Shown in pieces: positions 24,049 through 36,964 of a stretch of 64,000 nt of DNA. A program made the translations under genes and the position numbers. Position 1 is the stretch's first letter. Every line of letters begins with the position of its first letter. The stretch lies in NCBI GenBank assembly GCA_024509875.1, contig JAMPIV010015252.1, positions 117,501 through 181,500 on the forward strand, given 5' to 3'. The DNA comes from Oreohelix idahoensis. Its lineage: Eukaryota; Mollusca; Gastropoda; Stylommatophora; Oreohelicidae. The notes under the pieces were generated by a model, which saw only the letters and a program-made list of their open reading frames with translations, searched no databases and was not told the DNA's origin.

Positions 24049-24933
24049 TGTTGTAGCCGTTTATGGTAATGGTGTTGGTCTTCACAACGCGAATGGCAAA
24101 CTGAACGAAAATGTCAACAAACTGTTCTGTAAAACGGACTACAACAGGTAGTGTTTGAACTGATCACTCGATGGTAAACTGGGCAGTACATAAGTCAGTG
24201 ATTGCTGGACATATAGTTTATTGACATGGCACATACGAAGAAACGATACGATCATAGTTATAGGTTATAGGTACAAAATGTCATACTTTGAAGTTGCTGA
24301 TCATTCTTAGTTATACTTCAAGTGATTAAGTCTTATCAACACCCACAACAATCTATTCAGCTATTGAGTTCGGAATCGGCTAACCTCTCTTTACATCCCT
24401 GCCACGACTTTGGCATTGAAGCATGTACGGCATTTAAAACATGTGCATAAGGTAATCAATATAACTTCTTCCACTCGTAGGAATTCTTCAAGTGATTAAA
24501 ATCTTAAAGGCAAGCGACTCTGTAGATCCATTCTAGGAATAACAAATTCCCGCTAGACTAGCATTAGAGCGGCCTTTTCATAATGCATTAAAATACGAAG
24601 TGGGGCGATAACTTACGTGACATAACTGCTATTGGCTTCGACCTGAAGACCAATACAGATCACTAGAATAAATGGCTTCCTTCAACATGCCATTGAAATA
24701 CACAATATAAAATTACAATCATGGACACAAGCAAGTGCCATGTTGCCACTTCGAAAACCTGACGTCATCAACTACTCAACTAGGTTACACGTGCGTTCCA
24801 AAGCAACACTCACTGCTTTGTGCACGTCAGTGCGTGAATCAATCGAACGCTCAAACAATATAACTACATAAAACTGGTGCGTACATTTGGCAGGACCGAA
24901 GACTACCCCCTTAGGTAATAAATGTACGTAACA
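24049..24933 (-). repeat. Element D 3' LTR
   Basis: 885 bp, near identical to 32146-33030. TGTT...AACA inverted ends. Confidence 0.95.
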
Positions 24934-25930
24934 GCTCCCTTATTACCTCCCCTTAAAAAAATTAATCCCATTAATTTTTTTCGAACTAATTACTCGAGAG
25001 AGGTGAGTCAAAACTACAACAAGATTTATGACATGCATAAAATTATCATATTAAGAAGAGAAAATTTAAAATAAATCAATATAACTAAATGATAGTATGC
25101 ATTAAAGCACACATCCACCATCGACCTACTTTGGAACGATGTGGTAATATTCGAAGTAAAAAGAAGTTGAAAATGAAAATGAAAATGAAAAATCAACAAA
25201 AAAGATGATAATAAAATTCAACTAAGTTTTTCAAAAGAAAATCGAAACATATGATTTCAAAAATGAAAATGAACAGCAACACTGATGATAATCAATGATA
25301 AAAGAATCAGTGAAACAGAAAATTTTGAAATACAATGTGCAAAAATGAAGCAATGCAAAATTAAACACTTTAAGAAGCAACGCACCTACTGTTATTTAGC
25401 ACTAGTAAGTTTGACTAGTTATCTAAAAGTGAAATATCATGTAGTGGTATACGTGACTACACGTATTGCGAGACACTAATAACGTTAGTAGATGTGTGAT
25501 TTATAAACAATCAAATTGATTAAATTGAATTAATCTAATTCTAGTACTTAATCACACATAAATAAATAACTAGTAATTTATTCTAAGTAATTCTAATTTC
25601 AGTCATTGTGAATATTCGTTCAGAACTATTTAGAGTCAACAAGAATATGTTCCTAATGTTCCATGCACGAAATAAGTTTACGAACACGATATGTAGTGTA
25701 ATATGTTCCATAACACTAACGAATGTCTATTTGTTGCTTTTTACCAATGTTTCCATACTAAAAAAAAATGTTACTTTAATATCACTGTTCCCGTTCTAAC
25801 AAAAAGTTACTTCACAAGAAAAGTCATGTTATAATCCAGGAGTAACTATATTCTGAAAGTTATATTTATACGAATACTGTAGAACTACATATAGTATCCA
25901 CAGATGTACAATCAATGACACTGTACAAAG
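24934..25930 (-). other. Element D polypurine tract and 3' non-coding region
   Basis: In minus orientation AAGGGGAGGTAATAAGGGAGC directly precedes the LTR (24934-24954), a clear plus-strand primer tract shared with element C. The rest is AT-rich non-coding sequence homologous to 61920-62943 in element C. Confidence 0.75.
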
Positions 25931-28880
25931 TTATTCATGTTTCGGTGAGGACGTTTCTCCATCTAATAGTGGTTTAGTTTCACCAAGTTCACTAGGGCAT
26001 CTTGAAAGACAGTCTGCAAACACATTCTGTACTCCAGGAATAGCTCGTATCTCGAAATGGAACGGTTGAAGAGCTATAGCGTAACGCGCTGACTTTGATG
26101 ACTTAACGTTTCCTGTGTTCAGTGCTGTAAGAGCTTTCTGGTCGGATTCCACCACAAAGTGTGATCCGAGGAGATAACGATCCAGTTTTGTGATCGACCA
26201 GACAAGAGCAAGGAGCTCTTTGTCCAGAACGGAATACTTCATCTCGCTCGTCGTAAGCTTTCTGGATACGTACATAATAGGAAATAAGGTGCCTCCGTAT
26301 TCCTGCATTAAAACTGCCCCGATAGCGTAGGAAGAAGCATCACTGCGAAGAACAAAGGTGAGATCTTTGTTAGGCAACCTTAAAAAAGGCTTATTTGAAA
26401 AAAATTGTTTGATATAATCTAACGCCGTTTGGTGATCCTGCGACCACTTTATTACCTTAGGTGTGCCCTTCTTCAGTAAAGACGAAAGAGGTGCAGTTAT
26501 AGTAGACAAATGAGGGATGAATTTAGAATAAAATTGTATTAGTCCTAGGAGTGACCTCACTTGTTTTTTTGTCTTAGGTGCTGAAATATTTAAAATTTTT
26601 GAGACGTTACTGTCTTCTGTATACATTAAACCGCGACCTATACGGTGACCAAGAAATGAGATGTCATGAAAACCGACAAAAGCCTTTGAAGGTTTCGCTG
26701 TTAAGTTATAATCCCGTAAGGTAGAAAGTAAAGATTTTAAACCTTGAATATGTTCATCCCAAGAGTCACTGAAAAGACAGATGTCATCTATATATGTAAT
26801 GACATCGGGACGATGAGACAATATGCGACGCATCATGCGTACAAAGGTAGCTGGCGCATTCATTAGACCGAATGGCATAAAATTCCATTGAAAAAGACCC
26901 CGTGGCGTCGAGAAAGCGGTGAATGGCTTTGCTTTAGGGGTTAATGGCACTTGCCAATAACCCTTTGAAAGGTCAAATTTCGAAAAGAATGTGGCATGAG
27001 ATAATTTCTCTAATAAGTCGTCTAAAAGAGGTAATGGTTCCGCATCGAATTTTGTAACTTTGTTTAGTTTCCTGTAATCTACGCAAAGACGTATATTGTT
27101 GTCCTTCTTTCGAATGATTACCATAGAAGAAGAATATGGTGATGAAGATGGTTCAATTATATTTAATTGAAGCATCTCATCCAATTCCCTATCAACCTTA
27201 TCACGAAAGTGTAAAGGAATAAGATATGGGCGAACTCGAATCGGTGTATCGTCAGTCAGAATAATATCATGTTGGATGACTGACGTATGACCTGGGATGT
27301 CAGTGAGGACATCCTCATACGTGTGTAGAATATTAGAGACTTGCTGACGTTGATCATCAGTAAGAGTAGATGAGATAGTAACATCATTCCATTTCTCAGT
27401 GGAATGGAGTGGTACAACTGGTATTGGTAGTTGTACATCATCGAAAGAAGATTCCTCTTCTTGGATGACTGACAAACTAGAATAGTGTTGAATAGGTGGT
27501 GTAGGATCGTCAGTTGCTTGGAACACTGATTGTAGATAATCAGGACGTGAGTAATATTCCTTCAACATATTAATGTGGAAGGTTTTATGTTTACCATTAA
27601 CATCAACGATGTAGTCGACATCGGATATTCTTGAGATGATCCTGAAAGGACCTCTCCAGGTAATTAAAAGACGATTATTATGCGCAGGGAGTAATACAAA
27701 AGCTTCATCACCAGGTATGAGCTGGCGAAGACGTCTATACTTGTTTGCAAATAGACGAGCTTTTTCTTTGGCTTGTTCAGATGATGCAGTAGCTAGTCTA
27801 CAAGCATCTATGATTCTCTTTCTCAGAGAGATCACATACTCATAAGAGGATTGAGTTTCCTCTTCAATATTCTCGTCAACCAATAAGTCGTGGATTAACG
27901 ACATCGGACCGCGTGGTTGCATGCCGAAAACAAGTTGAAATGGAGAAAACCCCGTTGCTTGATTTTGTACTTCGCGATACGCAAAGAGACAAGCGGGTAG
28001 GACCCGATCCCAGTCTTGGGGATGGTCTTGAGTCATCTTACCCAACAACTGCTTGAGTGTCCTATTGAGACGCTCAATTAACCCATTTGACATCGGATGA
28101 TAAATAGAACTAAGAGATCTATCTATACTTAATGTTTTCATCACTTGAGACATGGATTCAGAAATGAACTGAACCCCATGATCTGACAAGATTTTCCGTG
28201 GAAAACCAATGCGTGAGAAGATTAACATCAATGCCTCTGCTACACTGGCAGATGAAGTGTTCTTTAGAGGGATGGCCTCAGGCCAACGAGTGCACATATC
28301 AATGCACGTAAGGATATGCGTATGCCCTCTAGCAGATGGAAGTATCGGACCAATAATGTCAATGGCCATTTTGTCAAATGGTCTAATCGGGATGTCCGCA
28401 GCTTGAATAGGAGCCGCATGAAATGGACCCCGTACCTTAACTTCTTGACATATCAAACAGGACCTACAATAGAGAGTAACATCTCTATGCACGCCTGGCC
28501 AGTAGAATGCAGAAAGCACTCTGGATTTAGTACGCGAAAAACCCATATGGCCCGCACATTGCGAGTCATGCGCATGTCGTAATATCCGAGATCTCATACA
28601 GGATGGGACTAGAATCTGAGAATATAAGGATGAATCCTTTTCCCGTATTACTCTAACCAAAATCCCATTTTTAAGTATAAAGTCATGTCTAGATTTTGCA
28701 AGTTTGTTGCTTGTATTCTTTTTGTTCACATACTGAAAAAATTTTTTTTAATGAATCATCATTCTTTTGCAATGTTGCAAACAACTCCCGTGAAATAGGA
28801 GCATCATCATTACCAGTGGTATGAACAGTAGGTTCAATAGGTGTATCATGCGACATATTAGTAGCTTGCGCTCTAGTCAC
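25931..28880 (-). pseudogene. Element D integrase, reverse transcriptase and RNase H
   Basis: 932-codon frame (28729-25931) plus a short upstream part (28880-28689) separated by one extra T in a T run near 28745. Order: integrase zinc region (HAHDSQCAGHMG, CRSCLICQEV), core D (MAIDIIGP), D (LSDHGVQ), E (NGLIERLNR), C-terminal part; then reverse transcriptase RLCVDYRKLN, YWQVPL and catalytic YIDD; then RNase H from LRSDASSYAIGAVL to NVFADCLSRCP. This is the best-preserved pol in the window: all catalytic residues are visible and only the upstream frameshifts break it. There is no chromodomain or env-like gene. Confidence 0.93.
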
Positions 28881-29208
28881 TACTGCATTTGCAGTTTGAA
28901 TATGTCGCTCTTCCCATTCAGCTATTTGCTGAGGTGTACACTCTTTAATACCATGTATGCGACCCAGTATTACATCACAAATTGGGTTAGGCAGAAGACA
29001 TGCTTGGATCTTTCCTGTAAAGAAAGGAGTATGAAGATCAATAATAGCAGTGGGAAATGTTTCAATTGTGCCACCAAATGTTACACATTTGACAACCCGG
29101 CCCGTGGCACAACTTGGGTTGATCAGCGAAGTCCGGACACCGATTGTTGTACAACCTGAGTCAAATAGGAGAGAGCATGAAATATTATTGACAAATCCCT
29201 TGTGAAAC
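28881..29208 (-). pseudogene. Element D protease
   Basis: Short stretch between two frameshifts. By homology with C (LLFDSGCSTVGVRTSL) it holds the DSG aspartic protease and the following IHGIKECTPQQIAEWE region. The frame is broken at about 29214, where a T run has one extra base compared with C. Confidence 0.75.
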
Positions 29209-31065
29209 TTAAAGAGAGCCCTGTCCCTGGTGTACTGACGCAGCAGTGGCTGTACAGACTGCAGGCAGGCTAGGCAAGGTATGTCCGCAACGCAGCGTCG
29301 TGATCGCCTTAGGCTGGAAAAGAGTCGAGCATTCTGGACAGTCTTTCACCTGGGAACAATCTAGAGAACAAGACATAGCATTGTGAGTTTCAGCTACTTT
29401 ACCCTGTTCAATGTTCGCCTGTGTATCACTAAAAGCAACATTAGAATGTCTACCTGTATTACTCGACGATCTATCTCGTCGGCGCGATCGATTGTGATTT
29501 TTGTCATTAAAATTGCTACAATTGTCGTTTCTGCCAGAGTTAAAATTCGGATGAGTCCGATAATTTGTATAATGATCGTTATGATGTTGGTTAAATGGTC
29601 TATTTCCAAAAAATTGTCTGTTTTGTGGACCCTGAGATCTTGATCTCCAGTTTTGTTTATTATAATGTCCTTGACTATTTTTAAAATAATTGTTACCAAA
29701 ATCTCGCGATCTGTGAGTTTGGTTCCAAGGAGCATTAAATGGAGCAGCTTGTTGAAATTGCTTCCCTTTGTAAAAGTTATCATTGTTAAAATTATGATTA
29801 TTTCCCTTATTGACATACCTGTCAGCACTAAAAGAACGATTGCGTGGAAAATTGTTTTGTTGTGCTGCAAAAGCAACAGGCAATTCATTCTTTATCTGCG
29901 CATTACTCAGATCCATGGTTGGGTGAGCAGTGCAGAAGTTTTTCGCATGTTCTTCTAAGTTTTTTATTGATAAAGGTTTCCGTTCGTGTAAAAATGCGAG
30001 AAATGTAGGATTTACAGACGAAAGTACCTTATCGCGCATCATTAAATCAAAGAGACCCTCATATGACTTTTCAATTTTGGATAATTCGATCCATCTTTCT
30101 AATGTTAGTCGTATTTGTGACAGAAAATCACTAAAATTTCTGCTAGATTGAGGTAGTAATGTATGAAATCTTAATCGATATTGGTCTTCTGTCATTTGGA
30201 ATTTTTGCAGAAGTGCCGCTCTAAGAGCATTATAGTCATTTTTCTCACCAATGCTGGTGGTATGATAAACTGCTAATGCATCTCCTGTAAGTAATCTGGA
30301 TAAATATGTACAGTATAGAGCTTTATCCACGTTATAAGACACACAAGTGGCCTCAAACCTATCTAGGAAGAATATCACGTCATCAGACGGGGGATTAAAT
30401 TTTGGCAATTTAAGGTTAATCTCCTTAAAATGATCCTGTCTGGATGAAGTGTGGCTTTCAAAAGTTCTCTGAGAATTAGATTCCTGAGTTAACCTAAGTC
30501 TTTCATATTCTGACTCTGCTAATTTCAGTTCATGCTGTCGTTTTTTCTCATTCTCTTCCCTCTCAAGCTGAAGTCGTAATGTATTTTGTTCAGCTATTAA
30601 TCTTCTTTCTTCCATTTCCTTCTGTTTATTTTGCATTTCCTTTTCTTTAACTTCCATTTCTTTATTAAGTATTCTTTCTTTTTCTGCCGCGTCTCTTTTA
30701 AATTGTTCTTCTGCCTCGAATTTTTTCTCTCACGCTGAAATCGTTTCTCTTCCAATTCAGCGGCTAATCTCATTTTTTTCTCATCTTCCTCAGATCTTCC
30801 TAAATTTCCTCTTCTTTTCATTCTCCTCAGCCTCAATCCTTTTTTGATCTGCCTCAAATTTCATCTTCTTCTCATGTTCCTCAGCCTCAATCCGTTTTTG
30901 ATCTGCCTCAAATTTCAAATTTTCCAAACGTAAAGTTTCCAATCTTCTCTGATCAGCTTCTATTTCTTGAGCTTTCTTATATTCTGACAGTGCAAATGCT
31001 TTAGCTTCATCAGGAGCCATCTGAAGAGCTTTTGCTTGCTTAATGAAATAGTCTAAGGTAGCCAT
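29209..31065 (-). pseudogene. Element D gag with basic region and zinc motif
   Basis: Starts MATLDYFIKQAKAL at 31065. The N-terminal Glu/Lys coiled coil is split by indels between 30857 and 30720. From 30657 one frame runs through the gag core (LKLPKFNPPSDDVIFFLDRF; LLTGDALAVYHTTS; MRDKVLSSVNPTFLAFL), an Asn/Arg/Phe-rich region, and CPECSTLFQ...LRCGH, closing at 29209 in a T-run frameshift. The gag core is about 85-90 percent like that of C by eye. The particle protein role is inferred from position and family. Confidence 0.88.
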
Positions 31066-32145
31066 TTCAATATTATTATGTAATAATACTACTTAAAAGT
31101 GTTACTACAACTAGTGTTCTTCGTTCCTGTTCTAGAACGGTAAAATCAATTTATATAATAGGCAATAATATTAAATAATTAATAATGTAATTTATAACAT
31201 GTAATGGTGTGAAAGCAGTAATGTGACAGACAATAGCACAATAATGACACGACAAGATATTCAAAACAAACGAAGACGTTCGCAGAAATCCAATTAAAAT
31301 AAAATGAGAAACTGAAATGGAATGTCGTAAAGAATTACGATGATAACTGCGATTAAATAATGCACAAGACAATTGACAACACAGTGTAAAAAACATAGGT
31401 TTTGTAAAAAACTAAACGACAGGAAAGGTGAGATGGACAATAATCACATACAAAATTCTTCATAAAACTAAGGCACAAGTAAAAATAGCTACCAAAAACA
31501 ACAAGTAAACGTGACACTACAGCTAAAACAGACAGGTGTCACAGACCACCAGACACAGTGGACCTAGAATCCTTCTACGCTCACGCGTAGGAACATTCCA
31601 CTGCGGGAAGTCTGCAAAATAATGTCCTACAGAACGTCTGACGAAGAGCCCGAATTGACTTCGAGATGGATCTCGTTCGTCAGATCTACCTCCCAACCTC
31701 CCGCGAAGAATACACAACATATAACACATAACACGGAAAATATAAAAGTGGACATAATTAATTAAGGCACAGCTAATAGTAATAAAGTGTATAACGGATA
31801 CAAGTTATACTTAGCTCGCGTGCAGGTAAAAATCAAAGTGCCTTGTCCCCGTGTATGTACGTTAGAGGATGCAATACTTCGCTCTGCGTATATCAAACTA
31901 GCTCGCACGTAGTACTGACGAAGAGGTGAGCAAGGCAGTCAGTCACTGTACAACCCGAAGTGAAGGTTGATAGATGACCTTGAGAATCTTGTAACGGTCA
32001 GTTGATTACGATTCATGTTGACAACAAGTTCCAACTTGACGATGATGTCGACTTGAAAGTACACATTCTATTTTCAAACGATTAATTTGCTTGAGTAAGA
32101 TCCGTTGAAATACTGAATTTCAAACCACGCTGGCGCACCAATCAC
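31066..32145 (-). other. Element D leader and primer-binding site
   Basis: After the 5' LTR (ends at 32146 in plus coordinates) and 5 bases comes TGGTGCGCCAGCGTGG, the likely primer-binding site. The leader holds a three-way-junction-like fold near 31627-31680, a hairpin CTACGC GTGA GCGTAG near 31567-31583, the TACACTGTG block near 31379 and the CTGCGAACG block near 31277. Not coding. Confidence 0.6.
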
Positions 32146-33030
32146 TGTTGTAGCCGTTTATGGTAATGGGGTTAGTCTTCACAACGCGAATGGCAAACTG
32201 AACGAAAATGTCAACAAACTGTTCTGTAAAACGGACTACAACAGGTAGTGTTTGAACTGATCACTCGATGGTAAACTGGGCAGTACATAAGTCAGTGATT
32301 GCTGGACATATAGTTTATTGACATGGCACATACGAAGAAACGATACGATCATAGTTATAGGTTATAGGTACAAAATGTCATACTTTGAAGTTGCTGATCA
32401 TTCTTAGTTATACTTCAAGTGATTAAGTCTTATCAACACCCACAACAATCTATTCAGCTATTGAGTTCGGAATCGGCTAACCTCTCTTTACATCCCTGCC
32501 ACGACTTTGGCATTGAAGCATGTACGGCATTTAAAACATGTGCATAAGGTAATCAATATAACTTCTTCCACTCGTAGGAATTCTTCAAGTGATTAAAATC
32601 TTAAAGGCAAGCGACTCTGTAGATCCATTCTAGGAATAACAAATTCCCGCTAGACTAGCATTAGAGCGGCCTTTTCATAATGCATTAAAATACGAAGTGG
32701 GGCGATAACTTACGTGACATAACTGCTATTGGCTTCGACCTGAAGACCAATACAGATCACTAGAATAAATGGCTTCCTTCAACATGCCATTGAAATACAC
32801 AATATAAAATTACAATCATGGACACAAGCAAGTGCCATGTTGCCACTTCGAAAACCTGACGTCATCAACTACTCAACTAGGTTACACGTGCGTTCCAAAG
32901 CAACACTCACTGCTTTGTGCACGTCAGTGCGTGAATCAATCGAACGCTCAAACAATATAACTACATAAAACTGGTGCGTACATTTGGCAGGACCGAAGAC
33001 TACCCCCTTAGGTAATAAATGTACGTAACA
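32146..33030 (-). repeat. Element D 5' LTR
   Basis: 885-bp partner of 24049-24933. It is followed on the plus strand by GCTC and then by the repeated part of element B starting TGACAAGATGG. Confidence 0.95.
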
Positions 33031-33034
33031 GCTC

Positions 33035-35436
33035 TGACAAGATGGCCATTGATATTATTGGTCCACTCTTACCATCAGCAAGAGGCCATAGATTTGTTCT
33101 CACATGCATTGACTTATGCACACGATGGCCAGAAGCCATCCCATTGAAGACCACCACTACCACAGATGTAGCTGATGCACTACATCTGATCTTTTCCAGA
33201 GTGGGTTTTCCAAGGAAGCTGTTATCAGATCATGGATCTCAATTCATATCTGAGACGATGACAGAAGTGATGAAAACTTGGAATATTGATAGAAATCTTA
33301 GTAGCATTTATCATCCCATGAGTAATGGTGCAGTGGAAAGACTCAACCGTACCCTTAAACAAATGTTACATAAGGTTACGGTTAACCATCCACAGGATTG
33401 GGACAGAGTACTCCCAGCTATACTGTTTGCCTATCGAGAGGTGCCACACGAACAAACTGGTTTCTCTCCATTTCAATTAGTCTTCGGCGCCCCACCGAGA
33501 GGTCCTATGTGATTAATAAAAGATTTATTGATTGACTCCGAGATGACTCAGGATACCCAGTCATCCTATGAATACGTAATTAATCTCTGGAATAACATTA
33601 TGGAATCTTGCCTACTGGCAACAGCGTCATCTGAGACTGCTAAAGAAAAAGCTAGAACTTTTCAAAATAGAAGCAGACGATTACGTCAGTTGTTTCCAGG
33701 AGACCAAGCTTGTGTGTTATTGCCACATAGCGACAATAAACTACTTATTTCATGGAATGGACCGTACCAGGTGATTGATAAAATTTCTGATGTCGATTAT
33801 GTCTTAGATATTAAGGGACATAAAAAAAATATACCATATTAATATGCTAAAACAGTTCCATACTCGTCCTGAACATCTACAGGCTATCTTTCACGAACTG
33901 GATGACACAGCAGTTCCTACATGTCACTACTCTAATCTATCAGTTATCCAGGAAGAAGAATCTTCTTTTCCTGAGGTACAGATGGCATTACCTGTACCTA
34001 TAGTACAACCCACTGAATCTTGGCGGGACGTAACCATTTCTTCCACGGTTACACCGCAACAGCATCAACGTATTGCTGATTTGTTACTATCCTTTCCAGA
34101 TGTGTTGACCGACGTACCGGGACGCACATCAGCAATTAGTCATGACATTACTCTTATAGATGATACACCTATTCGGGTACACCCATATTCTGTTCCACTA
34201 CATTTTCTAACTAAAACTACTAAGGAACTTGAGCAAATGTTATCTTTGGGGATTATTGAAACTAGTAACTCTCCATTCTCATCTCCATTAGTTATTGTCC
34301 GCAAGAAGGACAACAACATTAGATTGTGCGTCGACTATAGGAAATTAAATACGCAAACTGTGGGTGATAGTGAACCACATCCACTGATTGATGACTTACT
34401 TCCACGTCTATCCAACGCAACCATATTTACTAAGATAGACTTAACTAAAGGTTATTGGCAGATACCACTAACCGAAAGGGCTAAATACTACACAGCTTTT
34501 TCTACTCCGCTAGGTCTATACCAGTGGAATGTTATGCCATTTGGCCTAGTTAACGCTCCAGCTACCTTCATTCGCATGATGCGAAAAAAATTTTCACATA
34601 GACCAGACATCATTACATACATTGACGACATATGCTTGTTTCATTCGTCACTTGAGGAACATTTTTCGGGACTTAAATATGTTTCGGAAACTTTAAGAAA
34701 TAATAACTTAACAGCTAAACCTACAACAATCCAAATAGCTGTTCAGGAAATCACGTTTTTGGGACATATTATTGGAGCGGGATATATCCAAACAGTCCCT
34801 AGTACAGTATCCAAAATTTTAAACTTGTCAGTTCCTCAAACGAAGAAGCAGGTGAGAAGCTTATTAGGTTTGGTTCAATATTACAGTAGATTTGTACCTA
34901 ACTTGTCATCTATCACGGCTGTCTTGTCATCTTTGTTGAAGAAAGACAGGCCGGTAAGGGTGACATGGACTGATAACTGTGACACAATGTTTAAAAAAAT
35001 TCTAGATATTTTTTCGCATCCACCTATTTTGAAACTACCAGATGCTTCTAAAAAGTTTGTCCTTCGTACAGATGCGAGTAATTACGGTATCGGCGATTGT
35101 CTGCTCCAGTACCACAATGACATCCTCCATCCGACGTTATACATCTCGAGGAAATTGAAGACACCCGAAACAAACTACTCCACAGTGGATAAAGAGTTGT
35201 TAGCGGTCGTGTGGGCTATTACTAAGTTAGAGAAATTTCTCTTGGGTGCGCCCTTCGTGATACAAACTGACCAACGGGCGGTCGCTTCGCTACGTCGTGC
35301 GAATCACAAAAGCCAGAAGTTAACGAGATTCTCCATTCTCCTCCAGCCTTTCGACTTCACCATCGAATATATTTCCGGCTCGGAGAATATCATTGCAGAT
35401 GTCCTTTCCAGAAACCCTTTGGATGTCGACCTATAA
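33035..35436 (+). pseudogene. Element B integrase (3' part), reverse transcriptase and RNase H
   Basis: Resumes element B with a repeat of 295 bp, then integrase catalytic Glu (NGAVERLNR) and C-terminal part. A TGA replaces a codon at 33510-33512 after RGPM, and an A-run frameshift near 33825 closes the frame at HKKNIPY. The frame from 33844 to 35436 encodes the linker, reverse transcriptase (RLCVDYRKLN, YWQIPL, catalytic YIDD in ITYIDDICLF) and RNase H (LRTDASNYGIGDCL; KELLAVVW; QTDQRAV; IADVLSRNP). The stop after VDL matches family ends. Confidence 0.92.
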
Positions 35437-36392
35437 ACTCTACGAATTTATGACGGTACCTGTCACAAAATACAGATACAGAATCTTATCGTTGAACTCT
35501 CAAACTGGGAATGAAACGTCGCATATACTTCAATTCAATAATTCTGATAGACATGCATAATGTGAAATTTGGGAAAACAGGAGACATTTTATTCTTGGCT
35601 ACGCTGGGACTTTGGTTAGTGTCCATTCAAAATAAAACTATTTGACACAATTCGAAATTATTACGTGACGTCCAGTCGAACTAAATTCGGTTTATGACAT
35701 GAACTATTAGACATTCGGATGGTCTACATTCATTCCGGATCAGAACACTTAAACACTTTTCGTTATGGAAATTTACAAGGATCAGGACTACGGATGGATC
35801 GTCATATCCACTGTTAATTAATTTTTAACTTAGCATTTGAATTAATGAAAAAAAAATAAGAAAATGAAATTATAGATGAAAAAAAAAATTGAATGAATAA
35901 AAGAAAAGAATCTCACACAATTTTAATTAATATTCTTAGATTTAATTATGAATTGTATAAATATCTTTATATTTGATAAGTATGTCGGCATATAACATCT
36001 TATTTTACTGATTAGTTAGTTAATTTAGTTAATTAATTTATAACTACTTAACACATATAATTAATGTTACACACATAAGTTACTTAAGTTCTACTTTAAT
36101 TTTCTTTTCTTTACTTTACTTGTTATTTTTTTATCTCTCATTGTTTCTTTCCCTCATAACATCTTGTGTTATTTTCGTTAATTAGATTCTCAATCACTTA
36201 ATTCTTAATACACACTAACTATAATTAATTAGCTTAATCTTAATTAGTTAAATTAATTTAGACATTACACTTCATTACTTACTCAAGACAGACTTTAAGT
36301 GCATTAAGTAATTATGTATTGACATCTTCGTTTAGTTAAGATCACACATATGTATAACATATTTATTATATTACATGAATAGTAGGTAGTTG
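35437..36392 (+). other. Element B 3' non-coding region
   Basis: AT-rich, without genes. A purine-rich run at about 35847-35910 is the only polypurine candidate, but it does not adjoin the recognisable LTR. The U3 start of the 3' LTR was not found here. Confidence 0.55.
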
Positions 36393-36964
36393 ATTGACCG
36401 TCGAGCTGTAAAGACGCGTCTGACTTTCCTTCCAATGTTGGGCATGGTATTGCCATACAAATATATTTTATGCAAGTACGGGCATGGGTCAGTCCATTGT
36501 TATTACGAAGATTTGAAATAATTAAGGGTCAGTACGTAAGTGAAAATTAAGGAAGGATGAATCACAGTCCATAGTATTTGATTTTTGCCAGACTCATAGA
36601 CTCACTGTCGGCCGTTGGAAACCCCAACCGCGCGTGCATACAGCTATGACAATCTGCGTACAGTAATTCGATTTATTGGACAAGGACTGATAGGATATCT
36701 ACATACATATGCAATATATGTTCAAGTTATAATATGTACTTTTTGTGATCAACATGCATGAATCGTCTTGACGTGTAAACTGTATTAAATATTTGTGGAC
36801 TCAATGAACCGACTTATCAAGTCAATGAAATTACAAGTTCAATATGATTCGACAATTTTTTTAACATCCACATTCGCGTAATTAACATCGAAGGCACGAT
36901 GCAAGGAACTGAAATGAAAAGACTAACATATCAAAAGTAATAGAGCAAAACCACGCCTTTAACA
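36393..36964 (+). repeat. Element B 3' LTR, lacking its first 185 bp
   Basis: 572 bp matching the 5' LTR from 8830 onward with about five or six differences, ending TTTAACA. The portion equivalent to 8645-8829 and a polypurine tract are missing. Confidence 0.85.

Larger units (their letters stand above)
24049..33030 (-). mobile_element. Element D: Gmr1-type Ty3/Gypsy retrotransposon nested in element B
   Basis: 8982 bp with two 885-bp LTRs (24049-24933 and 32146-33030) that differ at only about 2 positions, implying a very recent insertion. In minus orientation the ends are TGTTACGTAC...GGCTACAACA. It carries gag, protease, integrase, reverse transcriptase, RNase H and a polypurine tract. 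It interrupts the integrase gene of B. No short target repeat is present; a 295-bp duplication of B flanks it instead. Element C belongs to the same family. Confidence 0.95.
8645..36964 (+). mobile_element. Element B: Gmr1-type Ty3/Gypsy retrotransposon, host of three nested elements
   Basis: The 5' LTR starts TGTTACGGGAG at 8645 and ends TTTAACA at 10574. The matching 3' LTR part ends at 36964, and LINE G then resumes. Without its inserts the element is about 8.5 kb. Inserts are LINE H1 (9240-10406), element E (11514-20845) and element D (24049-33030). The coding order is gag, DSG protease, integrase, reverse transcriptase, RNase H. The four bases before the left end (AAAC) and after the right end (GTAC) sit where a 4-bp target repeat would be expected but match only in part. 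The LTR overlap differs at about 1 percent of sites. Confidence 0.85.
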
